A stretch of DNA of 64,000 nucleotides from Rhizobium croatiense (GTDB lineage Bacteria; Pseudomonadota; Alphaproteobacteria; Rhizobiales; Rhizobiaceae). Below, piece by piece: positions 1-9,440 of this stretch. A program made the translations under genes and the position numbers. Under the pieces are notes generated by a model. That model was not told the DNA's origin, did no database searches, and saw only the letters and a program-made list of their open reading frames with translations. Position 1 is the first letter of the stretch, and the number at the start of each line of letters is the position of its first letter. The stretch covers positions 62,001 to 126,000 of the forward strand of contig NZ_JAILYJ010000014.1 of NCBI RefSeq assembly GCF_019793465.1, in the 5' to 3' direction.

Positions 1-738
1 GTGAAGGCATGGGGCCTGCCGCCGGAACTTGGCATCCTGATCGGGGTGGCGGGGGCTGCGTTTCTCGGCCTCGTCATGGGTTTCTTCGCCATCCGCCGCC
101 AGGGCATTTATTTCGCGATGATCACGCTGGCGCTGTCGCAGATGTTCTTCTTCTTCTGCCTGCAGGCGGAGTTCACCGAAGGTGAGGACGGCATCCAGTC
201 GGTGCCGCGCGGCCATCTCTTCGGGTTCATCGATCTGAACAGCTCGACCAACATGTATTATTTCGTGCTGGCCGTCTTCCTCGTCGGCATCTTGATCATC
301 TGGCGTTTCATCAATTCGCCGTTCGGCATGATCCTGAAATCGATCCGCGAGAACGAACAGCGGGCGATCTCGCTCGGCTATTCCGTGGCGCGCTACAAGC
401 TCGGCGCCTTCGTCATGTCGGCAGCCCTTGCGGGGCTGGCGGGCGCGGTCAAATCGATCGTCTTCCAGTTCGCGACGCTGACCGACGTCGCCTGGCAGAT
501 GTCGGGCGAGGTGATCCTGATGACGCTGCTCGGCGGCATCGGCACGCTGATCGGCCCACTCTTCGGCGCCGGATTGGTCGTCGTGCTGGAAAACTACCTC
601 GCCACCTCGGAATTTCCGGTGACGATCATCACCGGCATCGTCTTCATGGTCTGCGTGCTGATCTTCCGCCGCGGTATCATCGGCGAATTCTACGCTTCGC
701 GGCTGGGGCGGAAGCTGGGCTTCGTCTATCGCCGCTGA
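1..738 (+). CDS. Branched-chain amino acid ABC transporter permease, LivM type (5' end outside window)
   Basis: Inner-membrane permease of a HAAT-family ABC importer. The visible 245 residues contain the LivM core: several hydrophobic helices, the stretch GIYFAMITLALSQM near residue 35, the cytoplasmic coupling loop around SIRENEQRAISLGY (about 115-128), and the GGIGTLIGPLFGA segment near 178. Family members are usually around 300 residues or more and begin with extra helices before this point, so the gene very likely starts upstream of base 1 and the GTG at base 1 is an internal codon. The substrate cannot be read from the sequence; LivM relatives carry branched-chain amino acids, amides, urea or aromatic acids. 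A GMC oxidoreductase gene starts 32 bases downstream on the same strand, so this permease is probably the distal end of an uptake operon feeding that catabolic pair. Confidence 0.85.
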   Translation: MKAWGLPPELGILIGVAGAAFLGLVMGFFAIRRQGIYFAMITLALSQMFFFFCLQAEFTEGEDGIQSVPRGHLFGFIDLNSSTNMYYFVLAVFLVGILIIWRFINSPFGMILKSIRENEQRAISLGYSVARYKLGAFVMSAALAGLAGAVKSIVFQFATLTDVAWQMSGEVILMTLLGGIGTLIGPLFGAGLVVVLENYLATSEFPVTIITGIVFMVCVLIFRRGIIGEFYASRLGRKLGFVYRR

Positions 739-770
739 ACGGGCGGCATCTGGGGCTTCGTGCAGGGCAC

Positions 771-2366
771 ATGGATCGTTACGACTACATCATAATCGGG
801 GCAGGCAGCGCCGGCTGTGTGCTTGCCAACCGGCTTTCTGCCGACGGCAAGAGCATAGTGCTGCTGCTCGAAGCCGGCGGCAACGACAATTACCACTGGA
901 TCCATATCCCGGTCGGCTATCTCTACTGCATCAACAATCCGCGCACCGACTGGTGCTTCACCACCGCGCCGGAAGCGGGGTTGAACGGCCGGGCGCTGAG
1001 CTATCCGCGCGGCAAGGTGCTCGGCGGCTGCTCGTCGATCAACGGCATGATCTACATGCGCGGCCAGGCGCGCGACTACGATCTCTGGCGGCAGATGGGG
1101 TGCACCGGCTGGGGCTGGGATGATGTTCTGCCGTTCTTTCGCAAGTCCGAGGATTTTTATCGCGGCGAAGACGAGATGCATGGCGTCGGCGGCGAATGGC
1201 GCATCGAGAAGGCGCGCGTGCGCTGGGCGGTGCTCGACGCCTTCCAGCAGGCGGCGAGAGAAGCCGGCATTCCGGAGACGGCGGATTTCAACCGCGGCAA
1301 CAATGAAGGCTCCGGCTATTTCGACGTCAACCAGCGTTCCGGCATTCGCTGGAACACCTCGAAAGCCTTCCTGCGCCCGGCGCGCAAGCGCTCCAACCTG
1401 ACCGTGCTGACCAAGGCGCAGGTCCGGCGGCTGCTGGTGGAGGAGGGCGCCGTCGCCGGCGTCGAATTCCAGCACGACGGCGTGGCGAAACGCGCTTATG
1501 CCGCCCGAGAAACCATCCTTTCGGCCGGTTCGATCGGCTCGCCGCATATTCTCGAACTCTCCGGCATCGGCCGGGGCGATGTGCTGCAGCGGGCGGGCGT
1601 CGATGTCGTCACCGAGGTCAAGGGTGTCGGCGAGAACCTGCAGGACCATCTCCAACTGCGTCTGGCCTATAAGGTGACTGGCGTTCCGACGCTGAACGAG
1701 AAGGCGACGAAGCTGATCGGCAAGGCGGCGATCGGGCTCGAATATCTCGTTCGCCGCTCCGGGCCGATGGCGATGGCGCCGAGCCAGCTCGGCATCTTCA
1801 CCCGCTCGGGGCCTGATCGCGAGACGCCTGATTTGCAATATCACGTGCAGCCGGTGTCGCTGGAAAAATTCGGCGATCCCGTCCACCCTTTCCCGGCGAT
1901 CACGGCGAGCGTCTGCAATCTGCGACCGGAAAGCCGGGGTTCGGTGCACCTGTCGAGCCCGGATTTTGCCGCCCAGCCGACGATCAGCCCGAAATACCTC
2001 TCGACGCAGCGCGATCGTGACATAGCTGTCCGTTCGATACGGTTGACGCGCAAGATCGTCGCGCAGCCTTCCTTCGCGAGGTTCAAGCCGGAGGAGTTCA
2101 AGCCGGGCCCCAGCTATCAGACCGAGGCCGATCTGGAGCGGGCGGCGGGCGATATCGGCACGACGATCTTCCATCCCGTCGGCACCTGCCGCATGGGCGC
2201 CGACAGGGACAGCGTCGTCGATCCCCGGCTGAGGTTCCGGGCGCTCGGCAAGCTCAGGATCGCCGATGCCTCGGTGATGCCGTCGATCACCTCAGGCAAC
2301 ACCAATTCGCCGACGATCATGATCGCCGAAAAGGCGGCGGCGATGATCCTCGAAGACAATCGATAG
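771..2366 (+). CDS. GMC-family FAD oxidoreductase (choline/alcohol dehydrogenase-like)
   Basis: A 531-residue flavoprotein that would oxidise a primary or secondary alcohol using FAD. The N-terminal dinucleotide-binding motif GAGSAG is at residues 10-15, followed by the FAD-ribose acidic end LLLEAGG at about 31-37. The first GMC signature (YPRGKVLGGCSSINGMIYMR) lies near residues 77-96. The C-terminal catalytic part has HPVGTCRMG (His about 468) and TSGNTNSPT (Asn about 510), the usual His/Asn pair. It sits between a LivM permease gene and a 3-hydroxyisobutyrate dehydrogenase-like gene, 9 bases before the latter, so the three are probably co-transcribed. Annotation as choline dehydrogenase is common for this group, but no betB or betI is nearby; an imported polyol or hydroxylated substrate is equally likely. 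Family certain, substrate unknown. Confidence 0.88.
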   Translation: MDRYDYIIIGAGSAGCVLANRLSADGKSIVLLLEAGGNDNYHWIHIPVGYLYCINNPRTDWCFTTAPEAGLNGRALSYPRGKVLGGCSSINGMIYMRGQARDYDLWRQMGCTGWGWDDVLPFFRKSEDFYRGEDEMHGVGGEWRIEKARVRWAVLDAFQQAAREAGIPETADFNRGNNEGSGYFDVNQRSGIRWNTSKAFLRPARKRSNLTVLTKAQVRRLLVEEGAVAGVEFQHDGVAKRAYAARETILSAGSIGSPHILELSGIGRGDVLQRAGVDVVTEVKGVGENLQDHLQLRLAYKVTGVPTLNEKATKLIGKAAIGLEYLVRRSGPMAMAPSQLGIFTRSGPDRETPDLQYHVQPVSLEKFGDPVHPFPAITASVCNLRPESRGSVHLSSPDFAAQPTISPKYLSTQRDRDIAVRSIRLTRKIVAQPSFARFKPEEFKPGPSYQTEADLERAAGDIGTTIFHPVGTCRMGADRDSVVDPRLRFRALGKLRIADASVMPSITSGNTNSPTIMIAEKAAAMILEDNR

Positions 2367-2375
2367 GAGAAGACC

Positions 2376-3257
2376 ATGGCAAGGATCGCATTCATCGGGC
2401 TTGGCAATATGGGCGGGCCGATGGCGGCCAATCTCGTCAAATCAGGTCACGAGGTCCTCGGCTTCGATCTCGCGGCGTCGGTGCTGAAGGCGGCCGAGGC
2501 GAGCGGCGTCAAACCGGCAAGTCATGCCAGCCAGGCGGTCAAGGACGCGGAGATCGTCATCACAATGCTGCCGCAGGGCCGGCACGTGCTGACGGCCTGG
2601 ACCGATATCCTGCAGACGGCGGCGCAGGACACGCTGGTGATCGATTGCTCCACCATCGATGTCGACAGCAGCCGCAAGGCGCATGAGATGGCCAAGGCCG
2701 CAGGCTGCCTGTCGCTCGACGCACCCGTCTCCGGTGGCACCGGCGGGGCGAGCGCCGGCACGCTGACCTTCATGGCGGGCGGCTCGGACGAGGCCTTCGC
2801 CAAGGCGAAGCCGATCCTCGAGGCCATGGGCAAGAGGATCGTCCATTGCGGCGAGGCCGGTGCCGGCCAGGCGGCAAAGATCTGCAACAACATGATCCTC
2901 GGCATCTCGATGGTCGGCGTCTGCGAAGCCTTCGTGCTCGCCGAAAAACTCGGCCTCTCGCACCAGGCGCTGTTCGACGTCGCCTCGACCTCGTCAGGCC
3001 AGTGCTGGTCGATCAATACCTATTGCCCGGTGCCGGGACCGGTGCCGACCTCGCCGGCCAATAACGGCTACAAACCGGGTTTTGCCGCGGCGCTGATGCT
3101 GAAGGATCTCAAGCTGTCGCAGGAGGCGGCACTGGCAAGCGGCGCCTCGACGCCGATGGGTGCCGAGGCGGCCCAGCTTTTTGCGCTGTTCGAGAAGCAG
3201 GGCAATGGTGGACGGGATTTTTCGGCGATTATCGAGATGTTCCGCGAGCGGAAGTAA
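2376..3257 (+). CDS. 3-hydroxyisobutyrate dehydrogenase-like NAD(P)-dependent beta-hydroxyacid dehydrogenase
   Basis: A 293-residue member of the beta-hydroxyacid dehydrogenase family, which oxidises 3-hydroxyisobutyrate-type acids to semialdehydes. The Rossmann motif GLGNMG is at residues 8-13. The substrate-binding signature DAPVSGGTGGASAGTL is at 115-130. The catalytic lysine is K168 in AAKICNNM. The start has a good AGGAGA ribosome-binding site 6 bases upstream, and the gene begins 9 bases after the GMC oxidoreductase stop. Both neighbours point to a short operon oxidising an imported alcohol or branched acid. The mmsB label of valine catabolism is possible, but the other mms genes are absent, so tartronate-semialdehyde-type reductase activity cannot be excluded. 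Confidence 0.85.
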   Translation: MARIAFIGLGNMGGPMAANLVKSGHEVLGFDLAASVLKAAEASGVKPASHASQAVKDAEIVITMLPQGRHVLTAWTDILQTAAQDTLVIDCSTIDVDSSRKAHEMAKAAGCLSLDAPVSGGTGGASAGTLTFMAGGSDEAFAKAKPILEAMGKRIVHCGEAGAGQAAKICNNMILGISMVGVCEAFVLAEKLGLSHQALFDVASTSSGQCWSINTYCPVPGPVPTSPANNGYKPGFAAALMLKDLKLSQEAALASGASTPMGAEAAQLFALFEKQGNGGRDFSAIIEMFRERK

Positions 3258-3323
3258 GCAACCTTCGACACCGGCCAATGGATGCGGTGTGGATGCTCGG
3301 CTCAAGGCCGAGCAGGACGGGGT

Positions 3324-3364
3324 GTGGCTGTGGATTCCAGGCCTTGAGCCTGGAATCCAGCCAC
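3324..3364. terminator. Long intergenic hairpin between convergent genes
   Basis: An inverted repeat with arms around GGATTCCAGGC and GCCTGGAATCC (3332-3342 and 3348-3358), extended outward by GTGGCT/AGCCAC with a two-base bulge, around a 5-base loop. It lies between the convergent mmsB-like and fhuB genes and probably ends transcription from both sides, although there is no clear T-run. The rest of 3258-3495 shows no gene. Confidence 0.5.
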
Positions 3365-3439
3365 CCCGCGTCTGCGCGGTGAATGAACCCATGAGGCCTT
3401 GAAGGGAGTCTCCCGCGCCCAAGGACTTGGGCGCGCTGG

Positions 3440-3462
3440 ATTCCTGTGACAGGCACAGGAAT
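3440..3462. repeat. Second intergenic palindrome before fhuB
   Basis: Perfect 9-base arms ATTCCTGTG and CACAGGAAT around a 5-base loop, 33 bases beyond the fhuB stop codon. Its sequence is reminiscent of dispersed rhizobial intergenic palindromes; no second copy was noticed in this window. Confidence 0.45.
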
Positions 3463-3495
3463 GAGAGAGAATGGGGCGACGTTCTGCCGGCCGCC

Positions 3496-5481
3496 CTACT
3501 TTCGCGACAGCAGCCAGACGAGATAGGGGCCGCCGATCAGCGCGGCGAAGAGGCCGACCGGTACCTGGTAGGGATAGATGACGACGCGTGACAGCCAGTC
3601 CGCCGCCATCAGCACGCCGGCGCCGAAGATGAGGCTCGCCGCAAGCTGGTGGCCCGGCGCGCGGAAGCCGGCAAGGCGCGCAAGATGCGGCGCGATGAGG
3701 CCGGTGAGGCTGAGCGGGCCGACGAGGAACGAGGCGATCGCCGTCATCAGCGCCGCGAGGATGGCGAGCACCAGCCGGCTTGCCCCGACAGGAAGGCCGA
3801 CAGCGCGACCGAGGCCGGCCCCGAGCGGCAGGATCGTCAGCCAGCGGCTGAGAAAGGGCAGGGGTGCGGTCAGCGCGGCGAGCGAGAGGATGGCCGTCCA
3901 GGCTTCGAAGGCGCCGGCGCGGTTGGTCGAGCCGGACAGCCAGGTGAGCAGGATATAGCCGCGCATATCGCCCTGGGCGAGCACCATGGTCACGATCGCC
4001 ATGGCGAAGGCGCCGACGCCGACGCCGGCAAGCAGCATGCGGTCCGGCGAGAACCCCGCGCGGGCGGAAATGGCGATCATGGCGAGGAAGGCTGCCAGCG
4101 CCCCGAGCGCCATGGAAAGCAGCATGGTGACGGGCGAGGGGAAGCCGAAGAGAAAGAGCGCAATGGTGAGGCCCGCCCCGGAACCGCCGCTGACGCCGAG
4201 CACTTCGGGGCTGGCGATCGGATTGCCGGTCATGCGCTGCATGATGAAGCCGGCCGCCGCCAGCATGGCGCCGGCGCCGGCGGCCACGCTCGTGCGCGGC
4301 AGGCGGAAGGGCAGGAGATCGGCAAACAGCGCGCCGGTCGCGACATGCCAGCCGTTATCGGCCGGGCCGAACGTGAGAACGACGGCAAAGAGCAGGACGA
4401 GGGCCGTGAAGAGCAAAGCAAGGGCCTGAATCGGCGTTGCGAGCCTGTTCAGCGCTCCTGCCGGCCGGGCGGCAATGGCTGAAACGGCGTGCACGCGCGG
4501 CAGCAGAAAGAGCAGCAGCGGGCCGCCGAGCAGGGCGGTTCCGGCGCCCGTGGGCGCGAGATCGGTAAAACCGGGGCCGAGGATCTGAGTGAGGCAATCG
4601 GTCAGGAAGAGCAGGCCGGCGCCCGTCAGCGGCGCTGCCACCATCAGCCGGCCGGAGCTGCGCGTGCCGGCAAGTCTTGCGATCGCAGGCGCGGCGAGCC
4701 CGAGAAAGCCGATCACGCCGACCTCTGAGGTCACCGAGGCGGCAAGCCAGACGGCGAGGGCGACGATCGCCAGGCGGGTCGAATGCAGGGCAAGGCCGAG
4801 GCTCCTGGCGCCGCTGTCGTCGAGCGCGAGGATGCGCAGCGGCCGCACCAGCAGCAAGGCGGCGGCAAGGCCGAGGATAAGGCGGGGACCGAGCGACAGG
4901 ACACCGTTCCAATCCTGCTGGCTGAGCGAACCGGCGCCCCAGATATAGATCGACATGGCATATTCGCCGCGCGAAAGGACCAGCGTGACGCTGAGCGCCG
5001 AGGCGATCAGGCTGACGATCATGCCGGAAAGCGCCACGGTCACCGGATCGAGCCCGCGCCGCCAGCTCAGAGCCAGCACGAGGGCGACAGCCGTGATGCC
5101 GCCGCCAAACGCTATCATCTCGCGCGGCAAACCGATGAGCAGAGGCGAGACGCTCATGGCCGCCGTCATCGCCAGTTCGGCGCCGGCGGCGATGCCGAGC
5201 GTCGAGGCGTCGGCGATCGGATTGCGCAGCACACGCTGCAGCAATGCACCGGAAAGGCCGAGTGCGGCGCCGGCGATCAGGGCGAGTGCTGCGCGGGGCA
5301 AGATGCCGTTCCAGAGCAGCATCCGGTTCAGAAGAGCCGCATCAGCGGCGTCGCTCGGCACCAGCGGACGCGTTGCGATCAGAAGCGTGAAGACGGTGAT
5401 GCAGGTTCCGACGAGCATCATGCCGATGACGGGCGTGCCCTGGCTTCGTGCGGGCCTGGCGCGGCTAACCATTCCATGCAT
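3496..5481 (-). CDS. fhuB: Ferric-hydroxamate ABC transporter permease, double-length FhuB
   Basis: Inner-membrane permease that carries Fe(III)-hydroxamate (ferrichrome-type) complexes from FhuD into the cytoplasm. The 661-residue protein is a tandem of two FecCD/BtuC-type halves of about 330 residues each; each half has a GxxLQ-type segment (ALLQRVLRNPIADASTLG in the first, FIMQRMTGNPIASPEVLG in the second) and a late GLIAPH / GLAAPA coupling motif. The duplicated length is characteristic of FhuB rather than of dimeric FecC/FecD. The start is placed at the ATG at 5481 (the next ATG, 5472, is nearly as good), which overlaps the 3' end of fhuD by 17 bases; a longer open frame to 5538 lies wholly inside fhuD. 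Last gene of the fhuACDB cluster. Confidence 0.9.
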   Translation of the reverse strand: MHGMVSRARPARSQGTPVIGMMLVGTCITVFTLLIATRPLVPSDAADAALLNRMLLWNGILPRAALALIAGAALGLSGALLQRVLRNPIADASTLGIAAGAELAMTAAMSVSPLLIGLPREMIAFGGGITAVALVLALSWRRGLDPVTVALSGMIVSLIASALSVTLVLSRGEYAMSIYIWGAGSLSQQDWNGVLSLGPRLILGLAAALLLVRPLRILALDDSGARSLGLALHSTRLAIVALAVWLAASVTSEVGVIGFLGLAAPAIARLAGTRSSGRLMVAAPLTGAGLLFLTDCLTQILGPGFTDLAPTGAGTALLGGPLLLFLLPRVHAVSAIAARPAGALNRLATPIQALALLFTALVLLFAVVLTFGPADNGWHVATGALFADLLPFRLPRTSVAAGAGAMLAAAGFIMQRMTGNPIASPEVLGVSGGSGAGLTIALFLFGFPSPVTMLLSMALGALAAFLAMIAISARAGFSPDRMLLAGVGVGAFAMAIVTMVLAQGDMRGYILLTWLSGSTNRAGAFEAWTAILSLAALTAPLPFLSRWLTILPLGAGLGRAVGLPVGASRLVLAILAALMTAIASFLVGPLSLTGLIAPHLARLAGFRAPGHQLAASLIFGAGVLMAADWLSRVVIYPYQVPVGLFAALIGGPYLVWLLSRK

Positions 5482-6349
5482 GGCCGAGCCCCTCCGCCAA
5501 CAGATCGGCGAAGCGGCCGGCGGCCGGCAGCGCGCCATAGGGATTGATCGAGCCGAGCATCAGCACGCGCTTTTCGCGCACGGCAGGCAGGGCATTCCAG
5601 AAGCTGCTCGCCGAAAGGGTGACGAACGCATCGGCGGGTTGCGGCGCGATCATGACGATCCAGGCGTCGGGCATCGACGCCAATGTCTCTATGCCGATGG
5701 GGGCCGCCGCCGAGTAGCTGGTCGCTCCCTGCCAGGCATTGGTCAGGCCGACGCGTTTCAGCACTTCGCCGAACATGCTGTCGGCGCCGAAGACGCGGAA
5801 ATGCCTGGCGTCGCCGAGATTGATCGGGATAACGGGACGCCCGTCGCCGTCGGTAAAAAGAGAGCGATGGCGGTCGAGCCGGGCTGAAAGCGCCTCGGTC
5901 AACTGCCTGGCAGCGGGAAGCTGCAGACGCTCGCCGAGTGCAAGCGTTACCTGCTCGGCCAGCGCAAAGGGGCTTTCGCCGGGCTTGTAGATCGCATGGC
6001 TTTCCACCGGTGCAATCAGGCGCATGCGCTCGTCGGCCCAGGCATAGAAGTTCGAATTGAAGATCAGCTCCGGTCGCGCAAACCGCAGCACCTCGAAATT
6101 CGGCGTGCCGCGCAGGCCGAGATCGGCCACCGCCGCCGGCACGTCAGGTGCAACGGCGACCTCGCGGAACTGCCGCAATTCGGTTGCCGCAACGACGTTG
6201 GCGCCGATGGCCAGCAGGGTTTCGAGCAGCGCCCAGTCGAGCGTGGCGACGCGCACGCCCTCCGCTGCCCGCACCAGCGCGGGGGCGGAAAGCGAGGCCG
6301 TCGCACCGGCCAGAAATTGCCTGCGGGAGAAGTAAGCCAGAAAAGCCAT
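5465..6349 (-). CDS. fhuD: Ferric-hydroxamate-binding periplasmic protein FhuD
   Basis: A 294-residue periplasmic binding protein of the helical-backbone (cluster A) type that captures Fe(III)-hydroxamates and docks on FhuB. The N-terminus has a twin-arginine signal, SRRQFLAG at residues 8-15, then an alanine-rich h-region ending near ALVRA, so Tat export is likely. The body has the expected features: the DWALLETLLAIGANVVA segment after the signal and a typical C-terminal end. It starts 2 bases after the fhuC stop and overlaps fhuB, so translation of fhuC-fhuD-fhuB is tightly coupled. Assigned as FhuD from length, Tat signal and position between FhuC and the double-length FhuB. Confidence 0.87.
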   Translation of the reverse strand: MAFLAYFSRRQFLAGATASLSAPALVRAAEGVRVATLDWALLETLLAIGANVVAATELRQFREVAVAPDVPAAVADLGLRGTPNFEVLRFARPELIFNSNFYAWADERMRLIAPVESHAIYKPGESPFALAEQVTLALGERLQLPAARQLTEALSARLDRHRSLFTDGDGRPVIPINLGDARHFRVFGADSMFGEVLKRVGLTNAWQGATSYSAAAPIGIETLASMPDAWIVMIAPQPADAFVTLSASSFWNALPAVREKRVLMLGSINPYGALPAAGRFADLLAEGLGHAWNG

Positions 6350-6351
6350 GC

Positions 6352-7131
6352 CTACAACAGATAGCTCACCGGTTCGTTGCGAACCGGATGCGGAAAGACG
6401 CCCATGCCGACGCCGAAAATCGACTGCAGCGTCTCGGTCTGCATGATCTCGGCGGGCGTGCCTTCAGCGGTGATCCGGCCGCGGTTGAGCGCGATGATCG
6501 CATCGCAATAGCGCGCGGCCAGATTGATGTCGTGCAGGACGACGATGACGGTCAGTCGGCGTTCGTGACTGAGTTCCTTGACCAGCGAGAGAACGCTGGC
6601 CTGATGCGCGAGATCGAGTGCGGAGGTCGGCTCGTCGAGCAGCAGGCAGCGGGCATCCTGGGCGAGCATCATGGCAATCCAGGCGCGCTGGCGTTCGCCG
6701 CCGGACATGTTGGCGACGAGACGGTCGGCGAAATCCTCGAGCTCGGTGCGGACGATCGCTTCCTCGACCTTGCTGCGATCGGTCGCGCTAAAGCGGCCGA
6801 GCGTGCCGTGCCAGGGAAAACGGCCGAGCGCTATCAGTTCCCGTACGGTCATGCCGTCGGTCGCCGGCGTGAATTGCGGCATATAGGCGACGTGCCGGGC
6901 AAATTCGCGGGCGCCCCAGTCGGCCGCCTGTTTGCCGTCGAAGGCGACGGCGCCGGCTTTCGGCGCGACCTGGCGGGCGATGATCTTCAAAAGTGTGCTC
7001 TTGCCGGACCCGTTCGGCCCCACCAGCCCGTAGATGCGGCCCTGCGCGAGCGTCAGGTCGATACCGTGCAGAATGGATTTCGGCCCGACGGCATAGTCGA
7101 TTCCCGACAGGGCAAGGAAAGGCGAAGGCAT
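6352..7131 (-). CDS. fhuC: Ferric-hydroxamate ABC transporter ATPase FhuC
   Basis: A 259-residue ATP-binding subunit that powers FhuB. Walker A GPNGSGKS is at residues 38-45, the Q-loop near YMPQF (83-87), the ABC signature SGGERQR at 143-149, Walker B LLLDEP at 163-168, and the switch histidine in VVLHDIN. FecE/FhuC-type ATPases of iron-siderophore systems have this length and motif spacing. The start has a GGAGCAG ribosome-binding site. It begins 95 bases after fhuA ends; no separate IRO-type box was seen in that gap, so the gene probably depends on fhuA transcription. Confidence 0.92.
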   Translation of the reverse strand: MPSPFLALSGIDYAVGPKSILHGIDLTLAQGRIYGLVGPNGSGKSTLLKIIARQVAPKAGAVAFDGKQAADWGAREFARHVAYMPQFTPATDGMTVRELIALGRFPWHGTLGRFSATDRSKVEEAIVRTELEDFADRLVANMSGGERQRAWIAMMLAQDARCLLLDEPTSALDLAHQASVLSLVKELSHERRLTVIVVLHDINLAARYCDAIIALNRGRITAEGTPAEIMQTETLQSIFGVGMGVFPHPVRNEPVSYLL

Positions 7132-7226
7132 GGTCTGCTCCAGGTTCGTCGCTGCAAACGGGGTTCGGAAGGGGCTTGCCCTCCCTTTCCCGCAGGTTCC
7201 TGCAAAACTAAACTCAGATTGTCAAC

Positions 7227-9386
7227 TTACCACTTTCTGCTGAGCTTGAAGGTGACGGTGCGGGCGTCGCCATAACCGCAGACGGTCAGGCCGCCGCAAC
7301 CCTTGACGTAATCCTTGTCGAAGAGGTTGGTGACGTTGAGCGCGGCGCCCCAGTTTTCTTTCTCGTAGCGGATCGCCGCATCGACGAGGGTGGCCGCCGG
7401 CACCTTCTCGGTATTGGCCTCATCGGCCCAGGACCAGCCCTGATGGCGCACGCCGGCGCCGAAGCTCATGCCCTCGAAAGCTCCCGTCGTCAGCGTATAG
7501 TCGATCCAGAGCGAGGCGGTAACCTTCGGAACGATATAGGGTGAATTGCCGACGAGGGACGGGTTGGCCTCATTCTCGGTCACTTCCATGTCCGTATAGG
7601 TAAGCGAAGCGAGAAGCTTCCAGTTCTCGTTGATATTGACCTTGCCTTCGAGTTCGGCGCCGCGCGAGACGACTTCGCCGAGCTGGCTCTGGGCGAAGGT
7701 CGCCGGATTGGTGACCGTGTTGTTGCGCTTGGTGATGTTGAAGACCGATGCAGTCAGCGAGCCGTCGATGAAGCTCGGCTCATATTTGATGCCGCCTTCA
7801 AACTGCTCGCCTTCCTCCGGCTTCAGCGCGCCGGATACGCCGGTGCCGATCAGCGGGTTGAAGAAAGTCGCGGCGCTGACATAGGGCGTCAGGCCGTTGT
7901 CGAATTCATAGGCAAGGCCGATGCGGCCGCTGAGTGCGCCTTCATTGGTGCTGAAGGTCGTGCCGATCCTGGCATCCTGGTTGATGTCGACATAATCGTA
8001 TCGGCCGTTCAGCGTCAGCAGCCAGCCATCACCGAAATGGATGCGGTCCTGAGCATAGACGCCGATCTGGTTCTTGGTGACGATGCCATCGGCATAGACG
8101 AAATTGGTGCCCTGCGCCGTGCCGTAGACGGGGTCGGTGGCGCTGATCGAATTGGAGCCGCAGCAGGCCTGCCAATTGTCGAGACGGTAATAAGTGTAAT
8201 CAAGCCCGACGAGCAGATTGTGCGTGGCACCGCCGATGTCGGTCTCGCCTTCGAGCCGGTTGTCGATCGAGAAGGTGTCGACGCCGGAGCGCCCCTCGAA
8301 ACCGATGCGCGCCAGCTGATAGTCCGGACCCGTCGGAACGCCACCGACCCAGCCGTTCAGGTAGGGGCCGATCTCGTGTTTGTCGAGCCGGCCGTAGCGC
8401 AGGTTCTGAGAGAACTTGATGTCGTTGTCGAACTCATGCTCGAATTCGACCCCGATCATCTTCTGAACATAGCTGCCGTCGTCGATGTCGGGCTCGCCAT
8501 AAAAGGCGTCGCGGTCGATCTTGCCGAACGGCGCATCCTCGACGGTGCCGACATAGGGGAAGAAGCCGTTGCCGGTATGCACCTGATCGATGCCGGCGAG
8601 GCTGCCCCAGACCGTCAGGCTGGTGCCGTCATCCGGCGAGATGGTCAGCTGCGGCATGATGAAGCCGCGGAAATCCTCGGAAAAATCCGAATAATTGTCG
8701 CCGCCGGCAACCTTGCCGGTGATGCGGTAGCTCATCGCTCCGCTGGAGCCGATCTTGTCTGAGACATCGAAGCCGGTGAAGGCGTTGCCGTTGCTGTTGA
8801 TGCCGATCTCCGTATAGAAGAGCGACTCGCCGAGCGGGCGCTTGCGGACGAGATTGACGATGCCGCCGGGATTGGCGCCGCCGTAAAGCACGGAAGCCGG
8901 CCCCTTCAGCACCTCGACACGCTCCAGCATGAAGGGATCGAGCTGGAAGCCGCCGAAGCCGTAGCTGAAAAGCGTCAGATTGTCGAAGAAGACGCCGGTC
9001 TGGCCGGCGTCGAAGCCGCGGATATAGAACCAGTCGGTGTCGCCGTCTTTGCCAAAGGGCTGCGAGGTGACGCCCGGCGTATAGAGCAACGCCTCGTCGA
9101 TCTTGTTGGTGATGCCGCGATCGTCCATTTCCTCAGTGCCGACGACGGAGACGGACTGCGGGATTTCATTCAGCGGCGTATCGCTCTTCGAGCCGGCGGA
9201 GGAGTTCTTGGCGACATAGCCTTTGACGGGGTTGGTCGCGGTGTCGCCGCCGCCCTGGATGACGATCGGTTCGAGCTCCGTCGACGTCGCGTCCTGTGCC
9301 GCGGCGGAGCCCGCCATCAGGCCGTCGATCGCAACGCCTGCCAACAGATTTATCTTGAAATTGCGACCCCTGGTCTGCCCGCGCAT
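7227..9386 (-). CDS. fhuA: TonB-dependent ferrichrome-type siderophore receptor FhuA
   Basis: A 719-residue outer-membrane receptor. It has an N-terminal signal peptide ending near AGSAAAQ, a TonB-box-like stretch EPIVIQ at about residues 39-44, a plug domain (about 65-190, with NEIPQSVSVVG and RVEVLKGPASVLYG, both typical of siderophore receptors), then a beta-barrel ending in an aromatic residue (SRKW). It imports a ferric-hydroxamate siderophore, judged from the fhuCDB genes directly downstream. A TGA-N9-TCA iron box lies 55 bases upstream of the ATG, so RirA repression under iron sufficiency is predicted. An AraC-family regulator is encoded just upstream in the same direction. The exact siderophore is not determinable from sequence alone. 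Confidence 0.9.
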   Translation of the reverse strand: MRGQTRGRNFKINLLAGVAIDGLMAGSAAAQDATSTELEPIVIQGGGDTATNPVKGYVAKNSSAGSKSDTPLNEIPQSVSVVGTEEMDDRGITNKIDEALLYTPGVTSQPFGKDGDTDWFYIRGFDAGQTGVFFDNLTLFSYGFGGFQLDPFMLERVEVLKGPASVLYGGANPGGIVNLVRKRPLGESLFYTEIGINSNGNAFTGFDVSDKIGSSGAMSYRITGKVAGGDNYSDFSEDFRGFIMPQLTISPDDGTSLTVWGSLAGIDQVHTGNGFFPYVGTVEDAPFGKIDRDAFYGEPDIDDGSYVQKMIGVEFEHEFDNDIKFSQNLRYGRLDKHEIGPYLNGWVGGVPTGPDYQLARIGFEGRSGVDTFSIDNRLEGETDIGGATHNLLVGLDYTYYRLDNWQACCGSNSISATDPVYGTAQGTNFVYADGIVTKNQIGVYAQDRIHFGDGWLLTLNGRYDYVDINQDARIGTTFSTNEGALSGRIGLAYEFDNGLTPYVSAATFFNPLIGTGVSGALKPEEGEQFEGGIKYEPSFIDGSLTASVFNITKRNNTVTNPATFAQSQLGEVVSRGAELEGKVNINENWKLLASLTYTDMEVTENEANPSLVGNSPYIVPKVTASLWIDYTLTTGAFEGMSFGAGVRHQGWSWADEANTEKVPAATLVDAAIRYEKENWGAALNVTNLFDKDYVKGCGGLTVCGYGDARTVTFKLSRKW

Positions 9387-9440
9387 GTCTTGTCCACCCC
9401 ACTCGTGCCGCGACGCTGGCGCGGCGAAGCCTTAATAAGG

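Noticed and set aside
726..2174. Minus-strand open frame of 482 codons
   Set aside because: Antisense to the GMC oxidoreductase gene; no start site or domain supports it.
771..2366. Assignment of the GMC oxidoreductase as BetA working with BetC
   Set aside because: No betB or betI adjacent, and the gene is in a transport/hydroxyacid operon; family resemblance alone is not enough.
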